DNA of 64,000 nucleotides, taken from assembly GCF_900101295.1 (NCBI RefSeq), contig NZ_FOIL01000001.1, positions 43,183 through 107,182 on the forward strand, read 5' to 3'. The translations under genes were made by a program, and so were the position numbers. The notes below the pieces were generated by a model that was given only the letters and a program-made list of their open reading frames with translations, was not told where the DNA came from and searched no databases. This DNA comes from [Clostridium] aminophilum. Its GTDB lineage: Bacteria; Bacillota; Clostridia; Lachnospirales; Lachnospiraceae. This document shows, piece after piece, positions 43,876-52,200 of this stretch; position 1 is the stretch's first letter, and each line of letters starts with the position of its first letter.

Positions 43876-43943
43876 CAAAGTCCGCGGGGCTCCCCTCAGG
43901 ACTGAGGGGATGGGGAGCCGAAGTCCGCTTGCGGACTTTGTTC
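43876..43943. repeat. Dispersed hairpin repeat, copy B
   Basis: CAAAGTCCGC (43876-43885) pairs with GCGGACTTTG (43931-43940). Inside, GGCTCCCC pairs with GGGGAGCC, and CCTCAG pairs with CTGAGG, so the whole 65-nt piece is a nested hairpin. The right part is closely similar to 21341-21388. It may also end transcription of the redox cluster. The remaining gap to 44185 is AT-rich leader. Confidence 0.75.
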
Positions 43944-44101
43944 GAAAACGGAAGAAGGAAACGGAAGCGTCAGTCTGTGTCTGTAACAAGGCACCGGTCT
44001 GGCGCTTTTTCTGCGCCCGGTTAAGCCTTTGGAATCGATCGGGCAGTGCACAGCATACAATATCGGGCGGAAAGTTTTCGCAAAATTGGTAATTTTTATT
44101 T

Positions 44102-44128
44102 TTGTTTTTAGAAAATGTGATTTACAAT
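44102..44128 (+). promoter_or_regulatory. Possible promoter of the peptide-export operon
   Basis: TTGTTT is followed after 15 nt by TACAAT within an AT-rich stretch about 60 nt before the first gene. Spacing is short; weak support. Confidence 0.35.
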
Positions 44129-44185
44129 AGAATAAAGAAGATAATGTATTTTCCGGCAGTTTGTATGTGAAACGGGAGGATCGCG

Positions 44186-44767
44186 ATGAAGTTATCCGGC
44201 AAGAATCTGGGAAAATCCCCTGAGAAAATAACGAATTATATACCCGTGGCGACTCCGTCCATATGGCTTTCCATCGCCACACTGCTGGTCTTTCTGGGGG
44301 TGGTACTGATATGGGGGAATGTCGGGAGAGTACCGTTAAAGCTGACAACTACCGGCGTTGGATATAATTACGATCACCGGACAGAAAAGGACGAGTTAAC
44401 CGAAGCGATGATTGAAAGCGGAGATTACGACGTCGATACTTTTCTGTGTCTCGTGAATCCGAATCAGATAACGGGCGAGATCATTCACGACAAGCCGGTT
44501 AACGTGATTCTCAGAGACGGCAGGCGAATCAGGGGACGTACGGAGCTGGTATACACGGTACCTTTAAATTCAAAAGAAGTGATGAAGACGTTGGAGGAAT
44601 TGAACTTTACAACGGATTGGGAGCAGAAAAGCCTTGACCTGGGGGATTACAGATACATAGTGGATGTGACGATCGATGAGAAACTGCCGGTCATGTCATA
44701 CGGAGAGCCGGCAGAGATCGTGATCGAATATGATACCGTTCCGCCGATTCATTATCTGTTCCGATAG
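44186..44767 (+). CDS. Membrane-anchored accessory protein of the peptide exporter
   Basis: The 193-residue protein has one membrane segment (about 24-43, IWLSIATLLVFLGVVLIWG), then VPLKLTTTGVGYNYD, and an extracytoplasmic beta-rich domain. This resembles a short form of the HlyD-like secretion proteins that accompany NHLM-type peptide exporters, without the long coiled coil. GGGAGG precedes the ATG. It is 29 nt before the C39-ABC gene, so it probably works with it as an envelope adaptor. Family membership is an inference from context and layout. Confidence 0.6.
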   Translation: MKLSGKNLGKSPEKITNYIPVATPSIWLSIATLLVFLGVVLIWGNVGRVPLKLTTTGVGYNYDHRTEKDELTEAMIESGDYDVDTFLCLVNPNQITGEIIHDKPVNVILRDGRRIRGRTELVYTVPLNSKEVMKTLEELNFTTDWEQKSLDLGDYRYIVDVTIDEKLPVMSYGEPAEIVIEYDTVPPIHYLFR

Positions 44768-44796
44768 ATTATCCCAATGCCTGCAGAGGAAGTGCG

Positions 44797-46953
44797 ATGA
44801 AAAGAAAAAAAGTCGTGAGCACGCCGGTTATTCTCCAGATGGAGGCGCTGGAATGCGGCGCAGCCTGCCTGGCAATGATACTTGCATATTATAAATCCTG
44901 GATTCCGCTGGAGAAGGTAAGGAGCGACTGCGGTGTATCAAGAGACGGCAGTAAAGCGCTGAATATCGTCAAGGCGGCGCGTAATTACGGATTTGAGACC
45001 ACGGTAAAAAAATATACTCCCGAAAGGGTCGTCGAGGCAGGCCGTTTTCCATGCATCGTCTGGTGGGAAGAACAGCATTTTGTGGTTTTAAACGGCTTCA
45101 AAAACGGAACGGCGTTTTTGAATGACCCTGCCTATGGGAAGGTAAGAATTCCCTATGAAGAATTTGTAAACTCGTATTCCGGGTTGTATATCTATATGGA
45201 ACCGGCCAAAGACTATGTTCCCCAGGGGGCAAAAAAGAGTGCGCTGAGATTCCTTGCAGGCAGAGTCAGAGAGCATAAGACCGGTTTCGGACTGATCACG
45301 CTGACGGCGCTTATCGTAGCTGTTTGCGAAGTGGTGGTGCCCGTGTTTTCGGACATTTATGCGAGCAGGGTTTTGGAACTTAATGACAGGGAAGCGCTGA
45401 CAGGGCTTCTCTTCGCCTTTGGAATCACCGGAATATATCATCTTCTGATGGGCGGGATCAATGTAATTGTCAGCTGCAGAACCATGGGAAAGCTGGCGAT
45501 TACTTCCAATATCAGGTTTATCCGGACCATTCTGGGACATCCGCTGGATTTTTTTTCGCAGCGTATGTCCGGAGATCTGACAGAGAGACAGACCGAGAAT
45601 GATGTTGTTGCCAGAATACTGACCGGGACCTTCGCACCGCTGGTCATACAGATTGTGTTTCTTGCGGTGTATGCAGGAATCATGCTTCGATACAGTGTGA
45701 TTCTGACAGCAGTAGGAATACTGGCCGTCTGTGCTGATTTTTGCGCAGCCTGGCTTACCAATGCGAAGAGAACCGATGCTCTGCGTGTTACCAAAAGAGA
45801 TGAAGGCAAGGTGGAAGGGGTAACTGTCATGGGCATTTCCATGATCGAGACCATCAAAGCCAGCGGAGCGGAAAACGGCTTTTTTGAACAATGGTCCGGA
45901 AATTATGCATCCTATCTCACGAGCAGATCCCGGTTTACCGAGGTGAACCGGATTTTGTCGCCATTGCCGGAACTCGTGGAAAGAGCCGCGCTGGCGGTGT
46001 GCATCTCCGCCGGGGCCGCACTCATTATGACCGGCAGAATAACGGAAGGCAGCTTTGTCGCAGTGTATGGTCTGTTAAACGGTTTTTTCAGACCGGTCGA
46101 AAAGCTTCTTGAGTCGCAGGAAGATATCCAGGAGATGAGCTCTGATATGGAGCGGATAGACGATGTCATAAACTATCCTGCAGAGAAAACTCCTGAAAAA
46201 ATATCCGGGAAGGAACTGGAGAAGGCTGAAAAACTGATTGGAAGCATAAAAATAGAGAACGTGACCTTTGGATATTCAAAACTCAGCGAGCCGCTGATTG
46301 AGGATTTTTCACTGGACATTGAAAAAGGCAGCAGGATCGCAATCGTTGGCGGTTCGGGTTCCGGAAAATCCACGCTGGCAAAGCTCCTGACCGGATTGTA
46401 CCGGCCATGGGACGGGAAGATCACCTTTGACGGAAAAACCATAGATGAAATACCAAGAGAGATCTTTCTGGCATCGGTGGCCATGGTGGATCAGGATCAG
46501 GTGATGTTCGAGGATTCGATTGGCAATAACATAAAGATGTGGGATGAGACCATTGAGGATTTCGACATGATCCTTGCTGCCAGAGATGCGGGAATCCATG
46601 AGGATATCATAAGCAGAAAAGGCGGATATAATTCCATGCTTCTGGAAAACGGAAGAAATCTATCCGGCGGACAGAAGCAGAGACTTGAGATTGCGCGGGC
46701 TCTTTCCGCCGAACCGTCCATCCTGATTCTGGATGAGGCGACCAGCGCGCTGGATGCCAGGACGGAGTTTGAGGTTGCAAGGTCAATATCCCAGAGAGGA
46801 ATCACCTGCATCATCATCGCACACCGATTGTCTACCATCCGGGACTGCGACAGAATCATTGTCCTTGATGACGGAGAAATCGTTGAAACAGGGACTCATG
46901 AGGAGCTGTTGGCAAAAGAGGGATATTACAGCCGGCTCGTCAGGACGGAATAG
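44797..46953 (+). CDS. Peptidase-containing ABC exporter (C39, PCAT/NHLM type)
   Basis: This 718-residue exporter cuts off a Gly-Gly leader and pumps the peptide out. The N-terminal C39 peptidase has the catalytic Cys20 in LECGAACLAM, His94 in EQHFVVLNG and Asp110 in FLNDPAYG. A six-helix ABC membrane domain follows (about 145-440), then an ATPase with Walker A GGSGSGKST, signature LSGGQKQR and Walker B ILILDEAT. The two small Gly-Gly precursors downstream are the obvious substrates. The next gene starts 8 nt after its stop. Confidence 0.93.
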   Translation: MKRKKVVSTPVILQMEALECGAACLAMILAYYKSWIPLEKVRSDCGVSRDGSKALNIVKAARNYGFETTVKKYTPERVVEAGRFPCIVWWEEQHFVVLNGFKNGTAFLNDPAYGKVRIPYEEFVNSYSGLYIYMEPAKDYVPQGAKKSALRFLAGRVREHKTGFGLITLTALIVAVCEVVVPVFSDIYASRVLELNDREALTGLLFAFGITGIYHLLMGGINVIVSCRTMGKLAITSNIRFIRTILGHPLDFFSQRMSGDLTERQTENDVVARILTGTFAPLVIQIVFLAVYAGIMLRYSVILTAVGILAVCADFCAAWLTNAKRTDALRVTKRDEGKVEGVTVMGISMIETIKASGAENGFFEQWSGNYASYLTSRSRFTEVNRILSPLPELVERAALAVCISAGAALIMTGRITEGSFVAVYGLLNGFFRPVEKLLESQEDIQEMSSDMERIDDVINYPAEKTPEKISGKELEKAEKLIGSIKIENVTFGYSKLSEPLIEDFSLDIEKGSRIAIVGGSGSGKSTLAKLLTGLYRPWDGKITFDGKTIDEIPREIFLASVAMVDQDQVMFEDSIGNNIKMWDETIEDFDMILAARDAGIHEDIISRKGGYNSMLLENGRNLSGGQKQRLEIARALSAEPSILILDEATSALDARTEFEVARSISQRGITCIIIAHRLSTIRDCDRIIVLDDGEIVETGTHEELLAKEGYYSRLVRTE

Positions 46954-46960
46954 GTGAGAA

Positions 46961-49138
46961 ATGTCTATTTTTGGTGAACAGTTTTTAGCAAGAAGAAATC
47001 GTGATCAGATCGATCTGGACAATGCGCTTCAGGATGTTTATGAGGCTGTGACCGGCAGAGAAAGCATACGTTACAGCATCAACTCGGATGAGCAGGTCAG
47101 AAAAGAATTAGAGAGAATCTGTTTTTATCTGGGAGTAAGGGCCGATCAGGACGTTCCGGAATACAACGATCTGGAGGATATGCTGGATTATATCACGCGG
47201 CCTTTTGCCATCATGCGCAGACATATCCTTTTGACGCATCACTGGTGGAAAAACGGAGATGGACCGCTGCTGGTATCCAAAAAGGACAGCGATGAGCTTC
47301 TGGCGCTTATTCCGGGACGGCTTGGCGGATATTATTATACGGACTTTCGATCGAATAAAAAAATAAAAATAGACCGTCATAATGCAGGAGAATTTGAAAA
47401 AGAGGCAATCTGTTTTTATAAACCGCTGCCGCTTTCCTCCTTATCCGCAAATGAGCTTACCGGGTTGCTTTTTAAGAACATGGCGGCGACGGATCTGGCC
47501 ATGCTTGTTCTCAGCGGGATCGGGATTGTGGGAGTCTCGCTCCTGATCCCGTTTGCCACAAAAATGGTCTTTGAATATGTGATACCGACAGGAGCGATGA
47601 CACTTGTCGGATCCTTTTCCTTTCTTTTGATCAGTTCGGCAATGGTAGCCTATATCATCGCGGTGATAAAACAAGGATATGCAGACAGAGTAAAGGTGAG
47701 GATGGAGGTCTATCTGACCCATGGAGTGATGGGGAGAATGATTAACTTTCCGACATCCTTTTTTGCCTCGAAATCAACGGGAGAATTATACCGGGTATTC
47801 GACAACCTGCGGGAGATTCCGCAAATACTGATCGATTCGGTGATTGTGCCGATAATTGATATAAGCCTGGCCATGCTTTTTATCATACAGATAGCAGTGA
47901 TCGTACCCGAACTGCTTGTTCCTGCGGTCATCACTGTTCTGCTTCAGTTTGTCTGCATGGCGATCGGTACCTTCCAGGCATATGGACTGCTGAACGTTGA
48001 GCTGCAGCAGGACAGAAAGATTCAGGGACTGGCGATATCCGTATATGAGGGTATTCAAAGGATAAAACTGAGCGGCAGCGAATCCAGAATCATGGCGAAA
48101 TGGGCTGGACTGTACAGTAAGAAGGCGAAGGTTGCCTACCCTGCGGTTTTTCCGGTGAAATTCCAGACGGAAATGATTGCGTTCATCTCAATGATGGGGA
48201 TGCTTGCCGCCTTTTATAAAGGGTTTACGGATAACATATCGATCTCCCAGTTTGTCGCTTTTGTCGCCGCGTTTGGAATGCTTACGGGAAGTATCACCGC
48301 GTTTTCGAACAAGAGTAAGGATGTCATAAAGCTAAAACCTGTTCTGAAAATGGCAGATGAGATTCTGAAAGAGTGTCCGGAAGTATCGAAGGAAAAGCTG
48401 ATCGTGGATCATTTGAGCGGAAAGATCGAAGTGAAGGATCTGACGTTCCGGTACGGAAGGGATCTGCCGCTCATACTGGATGGCGTAAGTTTCACCGTTC
48501 ATCCGGGGGAGTATGTAGCGATCGTCGGGAAAAGCGGCTGCGGCAAGTCTACACTCGTTCGAATCTTTATGGGATTCGAAAAAGCGGTCTCGGGCAGTGT
48601 GAGCTACGATGATATCGATGTCGAACGAATCGATCCGCGGTCACTCAGGCGCAGCATCGGCGTGGTAATGCAGAGCGGGAATCTGTTTTATGACAGTATT
48701 TACCGGAATATAGCCATTTCCGCTCCGGGTCTCAGCATGGAGGAAGCCTGGGAGGCGGCAGAAAAAGCCGGAATAGCCGAGGATATCAGGAATATGCCGA
48801 TGAAGATGAAGACTCTTATTCCGCAGGGAGGCGGCGGTATATCCGGAGGGCAGAGACAGAGAATCATGATCGCCAGGGCATTGGCGGCAAAGCCGAATAT
48901 TCTGATTTTTGATGAGGCGACAAGTGCTCTTGACAACATCACGCAGAAAGTGGTGCAGGATTCGCTGGATCAACTTAACTGTACCCGGATCGTCATAGCG
49001 CACAGGCTTTCGACCATACAGAACTGCGACAGGATACTGGTTCTTGATAAAGGCAGGATCATTGAGGAAGGCAATTATCAAGAACTGCTGAAGAAAGGCG
49101 GTTTTTTTGCAAATCTAATAAAACGGCAGCAATTATAG
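46961..49138 (+). CDS. ABC exporter with N-terminal extension (NHLM ATP-binding type)
   Basis: The 725-residue protein has about 160 N-terminal residues without C39 catalytic residues (HHWWKNGDGPLLV, LLALIPGRLGGYYY). This is like the degenerate cyclic-nucleotide or adaptor-like domain of the second transporter in NHLM loci. Six membrane segments and an ATPase follow: Walker A GKSGCGKST, signature ISGGQRQR, Walker B ILIFDEAT. It probably forms a partner or second exporter to the C39 protein upstream; no other cargo gene is present. Confidence 0.9.
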   Translation: MSIFGEQFLARRNRDQIDLDNALQDVYEAVTGRESIRYSINSDEQVRKELERICFYLGVRADQDVPEYNDLEDMLDYITRPFAIMRRHILLTHHWWKNGDGPLLVSKKDSDELLALIPGRLGGYYYTDFRSNKKIKIDRHNAGEFEKEAICFYKPLPLSSLSANELTGLLFKNMAATDLAMLVLSGIGIVGVSLLIPFATKMVFEYVIPTGAMTLVGSFSFLLISSAMVAYIIAVIKQGYADRVKVRMEVYLTHGVMGRMINFPTSFFASKSTGELYRVFDNLREIPQILIDSVIVPIIDISLAMLFIIQIAVIVPELLVPAVITVLLQFVCMAIGTFQAYGLLNVELQQDRKIQGLAISVYEGIQRIKLSGSESRIMAKWAGLYSKKAKVAYPAVFPVKFQTEMIAFISMMGMLAAFYKGFTDNISISQFVAFVAAFGMLTGSITAFSNKSKDVIKLKPVLKMADEILKECPEVSKEKLIVDHLSGKIEVKDLTFRYGRDLPLILDGVSFTVHPGEYVAIVGKSGCGKSTLVRIFMGFEKAVSGSVSYDDIDVERIDPRSLRRSIGVVMQSGNLFYDSIYRNIAISAPGLSMEEAWEAAEKAGIAEDIRNMPMKMKTLIPQGGGGISGGQRQRIMIARALAAKPNILIFDEATSALDNITQKVVQDSLDQLNCTRIVIAHRLSTIQNCDRILVLDKGRIIEEGNYQELLKKGGFFANLIKRQQL

Positions 49139-49156
49139 CAGTGAAAGGAGGTAAAC

Positions 49157-49327
49157 ATGGGCAAAGAAGAAAACAAGGAAGTAAAGGAAACAGCAGAGGT
49201 AACGGAAGATGTAAAAGAAAACACCATATCCCAGGACGAGGATGTAAATGATGAAGAGCTTGAAGCTGCTTCCGGTGGATTTAATACATTATCCGGGATC
49301 CGTGACAAGAACAGAACAGACCGTTGA
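49157..49327 (+). CDS. Gly-Gly leader precursor peptide 1 (56 aa)
   Basis: AAAGGAGG precedes the ATG by 6 nt. The first 41 residues are a very acidic leader ending DEELEAASGG, the double-glycine type cut by C39 peptidases. The predicted core after GG is FNTLSGIRDKNRTDR. There is no Cys, and Ser/Thr are few, so lanthionine or sactionine chemistry is not suggested; no modification enzyme is nearby. It lies 18 nt after the second exporter gene. The leader-core division follows from the known GG rule; activity is unknown. Confidence 0.85.
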   Translation: MGKEENKEVKETAEVTEDVKENTISQDEDVNDEELEAASGGFNTLSGIRDKNRTDR

Positions 49328-49356
49328 CAGACAGGATCAATTGTGAGAAAGGAGAT

Positions 49357-49384
49357 AAAGTTTGAAAGTAAACTTTCAAACTTT
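49357..49384 (+). promoter_or_regulatory. Perfect 13-bp hairpin between the precursor genes
   Basis: AAAGTTTGAAAGT and ACTTTCAAACTTT are perfectly complementary around a 2-nt spacer. It follows an AAAGGAG ribosome-like site directly. It may be an RNA stability or processing element between the two precursor genes. Confidence 0.65.
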
Positions 49385-49391
49385 GATTGAC

Positions 49392-49427
49392 GGCTCAAAT
49401 AGACAAGCAAGCTTGTCTGCTTGAGCC
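49392..49427 (+). promoter_or_regulatory. Second hairpin between the precursor genes
   Basis: GGCTCAA/TTGAGCC encloses AGACAAGC/GCTTGTCT. It lies 13 nt before the start of precursor 2 and next to its GGAGG site, with no U-tract. Confidence 0.65.
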
Positions 49428-49440
49428 TGGAGGACAAAAC

Positions 49441-49593
49441 ATGAATAAAGAAGAGAAGAAAGTAACGGAAGAGGCAACCGAAGAAGTAAAAGAAACTCCG
49501 GAATCCCAGAGCGAAGAGGTAAGTGACGAGGAGCTTGAAGCCGTTTCCGGCGGAAAATCCGGAATCCGGGATAAGAACAGAACAGACAGCTAA
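49441..49593 (+). CDS. Gly-Gly leader precursor peptide 2 (50 aa)
   Basis: TGGAGG lies 8 nt before the ATG. The acidic leader (38 residues) ends DEELEAVSGG, as in precursor 1, and the predicted core is KSGIRDKNRTDS. The two cores share SGIRDKNRTD exactly, although the leaders differ clearly upstream of EELEA. The shared core has basic residues at fixed places that suit an Arg-directed peptidase such as the C11 enzyme encoded next. Confidence 0.85.
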   Translation: MNKEEKKVTEEATEEVKETPESQSEEVSDEELEAVSGGKSGIRDKNRTDS

Positions 49594-49648
49594 TGATGGA
49601 AAATGGTCTCTTTGCGGTATGCAGGGGGACCTTTTTATAAAGGATGAT

Positions 49649-51988
49649 ATGAACAAACTTACGCTGATGTTATATATGGTCGGAGGAAATCTCGAGAGAC
49701 GCGGGCTTGTCTATACGAAGATGTTACTGCAGATCATGCGGGGCATAGCCGGCTGTAAGACAGAGAATGTGGCGATCCTTGCAGAGACAGGAGGAAGCTG
49801 TCTGGATCCGCAACGCACCGTGACAGGAGGCGTAGAAGATGACGCGGGAAAGCGATACCGGGTGCTGAAACAAAACCTGATGGACCGGCTGGCGGAAAAA
49901 GCGGCAAACGGCAGCATTGCATCGGCCGAGAACCTCGCAAGGCTCAAAGTTCTGGATCGGATTTCCTGGGATAAAAATGAGAGATGGCTGATAAAAGATC
50001 ATGAGCTGATCCCCCTTCAAAATCCGCCCGGAAAAGAAGGGCTTGTTCTGATGACGGAAAAAGACGAAGAGGGTAATGTGATTGAACTTAGGGATTTGAT
50101 CACGGAAGCGGTAACGTCTTACCCGGCCGAGCAGTATGCACTGATCCTATGCGGACACGGCGGCGGCCCTTTATGGGGATTCGGGGAGGATGAGAGAAAT
50201 GATGATGACATGATCATTTCCGCGGATCTCTGCAGGATGATGCCGGTGATCCGAGGATTGCTCGACGGGAAAAAACTTGCGTTTGTCGGATATAACAGCT
50301 GCAGGATGTCGCACATAGAAGCGGTAACCGCCTGGGCGGAAGGCGCCAGGGCCATAGTGGCTTCTGAAGGCGATGAACAGGGCATCGGATGGGTGAAGGA
50401 AAAAATGATCGAAACACTTCTTAAGGTGTGTCAGGAGTATGATTCTGAGATCACAGACGATGTTTTTGACACCGGAGTCCTCCATAAGATGTTGGATGAG
50501 ATCTATCGGGACCTCCATAAACGTGAGGAGTATGTTTGGACCGCACTGGATCTCAGGGAGGACAAAATCGATGGATTTAAGGAAGCTTTTCAGGAGTTTT
50601 GCAGATCCCTTGCCAAAAGATATAAGGAAAGGCCGATGGAAATGTTCTGGCTCTTATCCGGTATCAGGGATCAATCGCAGCGGATCGATGAATACAGCAT
50701 TGATCTGGGTCTCTGGGCAAAGAACCTTGTAAATACGGCGTTTTTTCGCGACGATCCATCCATGGTCCGTAAATATGAGAAACTGGAAGCAAGTATCCGG
50801 AATCTGACCCTAAAACGCTATGTTTCCGCAGAGACCTTCCCGAAGGATATCTCCGGAATATCGCTGTTCTTTCCGGATTCTGATTCGACGACGGATAATT
50901 CAAACTTTGAAAAATATCTCTTCAGTCACAGGGTAAGTCACAAAGACGGATTCCGGACCTGGCCGTTTCACGGTTATGCGGCGGGACTGGAACAGCCCCA
51001 AAACCGCGAAGAAGCGCAGGATTTCTGTCCGGAATACGATTATCTAAAAAAGGGATACTGGGAGCTCGCTGCGCTGTATAATGCCATGCGGGAAGCTGGC
51101 AGACTTAAGGAAAACAGAGAAAACGGTACAGAAGCGATTCGTGACAAAATAAACCGGGAATTCTTTCTGTATGGGCAATCCTCGCTGCTGTCGGAGCGTG
51201 AAAAAACGGATCTGACAGAGACAATACGAAAGGACCGGGAAGGTGTTTTCGAGCAGAATGTGGTGGTTCGATACATTTACGAAGGCGATGAGGGCAGATA
51301 TTCCAGAAACAGAGGCCTTGGCTATCTGAAGGATGTCAGGCGGGGAGCGGACGGACAGGAGACGGATGGTCAGAACACCGTCCGACGGGAGCCGGATCGT
51401 CCGGAGGCATTCCCCCGGGAGGCAGATTGTCCGGAAGTATTCCGCAGGGAGCCGGATAAACCGGATCGGGGATTCCGGTGGTTCTTTGCCCAAAACGGCA
51501 ATTCGGAATTTCTGATCCATGTATATGGGAAAGAAGGCGGAGACTTTTTTGAAGGCCGGGTTACGATCCTGACGCCGGTTCTGATCGATCACAGAATGTA
51601 TATGCTCGCCATCCGGTTTGAAGAAGGCTCAGCAATCGGACGGGTCAGCGGTTACTACCGCTATCATTTTCCATATGACAGGATCACACATTATATAAGC
51701 GGTGACGGGGATCTGGAAGGAAAAGAGATATCGTTCCTCGGTTCGGTATCGGAGGGCGTCCGATATGAAATGGCATTTGAGGATGAAGCGCCGGAACGAT
51801 TTGTAATAGGATCTTTTTTGTATGGAAAAAATACCGCTTTTGTAAGAGGGAAAATGGATACCGCAGCGGATTATGGTCAGTATGAAACGGTAAAGGTAAT
51901 GCGTTACTGGAGAGATGTGTTTGGAAACCGAATGCAGATGCGGGAAAATGATCTTAAGCCGGCGGAACGGGAATCTTTACTTTTTTGA
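49649..51988 (+). CDS. Clostripain-family (C11) cysteine peptidase
   Basis: The 779-residue protein starts MNKLTLMLYMVGGNLERRG, the usual C11 opening. The catalytic dyad is His170 in LILCGHGGGPLWGF and Cys218 in FVGYNSCRMSHIEA. C11 peptidases cut after Arg or Lys and often mature by self-cleavage. Residues about 578-607 are three 10-residue Arg-rich repeats (RREPDRPEAF, PREADCPEVF, RREPDKPDRG), a possible self-cleavage linker. The C-terminal domain is beta-rich. No signal peptide is seen, so it works inside or is exported another way. The start at 49649 has AAAGGA; the frame is open into the precursor gene. It follows precursor 2 by 55 nt and is probably part of the peptide operon. Confidence 0.88.
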   Translation: MNKLTLMLYMVGGNLERRGLVYTKMLLQIMRGIAGCKTENVAILAETGGSCLDPQRTVTGGVEDDAGKRYRVLKQNLMDRLAEKAANGSIASAENLARLKVLDRISWDKNERWLIKDHELIPLQNPPGKEGLVLMTEKDEEGNVIELRDLITEAVTSYPAEQYALILCGHGGGPLWGFGEDERNDDDMIISADLCRMMPVIRGLLDGKKLAFVGYNSCRMSHIEAVTAWAEGARAIVASEGDEQGIGWVKEKMIETLLKVCQEYDSEITDDVFDTGVLHKMLDEIYRDLHKREEYVWTALDLREDKIDGFKEAFQEFCRSLAKRYKERPMEMFWLLSGIRDQSQRIDEYSIDLGLWAKNLVNTAFFRDDPSMVRKYEKLEASIRNLTLKRYVSAETFPKDISGISLFFPDSDSTTDNSNFEKYLFSHRVSHKDGFRTWPFHGYAAGLEQPQNREEAQDFCPEYDYLKKGYWELAALYNAMREAGRLKENRENGTEAIRDKINREFFLYGQSSLLSEREKTDLTETIRKDREGVFEQNVVVRYIYEGDEGRYSRNRGLGYLKDVRRGADGQETDGQNTVRREPDRPEAFPREADCPEVFRREPDKPDRGFRWFFAQNGNSEFLIHVYGKEGGDFFEGRVTILTPVLIDHRMYMLAIRFEEGSAIGRVSGYYRYHFPYDRITHYISGDGDLEGKEISFLGSVSEGVRYEMAFEDEAPERFVIGSFLYGKNTAFVRGKMDTAADYGQYETVKVMRYWRDVFGNRMQMRENDLKPAERESLLF

Positions 51989-51998
51989 GTCTGAAGGC

Positions 51999-52050
51999 CT
52001 GAAATCTTTATTTTTAATATCGCTTTTGATAAAAGAAGTAAAGATTTCAG
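51999..52050 (+). promoter_or_regulatory. 12-bp inverted repeat before the HTH remnant
   Basis: CTGAAATCTTTA and TAAAGATTTCAG pair perfectly across 28 nt, and the 3' arm runs into the GGAGG ribosome site of the next frame. It may also end the peptidase transcript. Confidence 0.55.
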
Positions 52051-52061
52051 GAGGTGGGTCA

Positions 52062-52178
52062 ATGATCTCATATGAGGGTCTGGAAAAGCCACTGAAAGAA
52101 AAGGGGATCGGAAAGACTGAGCTGTCAACTCAGCTTGGTCTGTCTACCGGAACCATAGCGAAGCGTGACAGCTCATGA
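52062..52178 (+). pseudogene. Truncated HTH regulator (38 aa)
   Basis: GGAGGTGG precedes MISYEGLEKPLKEKGIGKTE and then LSTQLGLSTGTIAKRDSS, which is the first half of a small YozG-like Cro/C1 regulator. Full members go on for another 30 residues past the recognition helix. It is cut off at the recognition helix and is probably dead. Confidence 0.6.
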
Positions 52179-52200
52179 GATCAGGAACATTCCACCCTGT

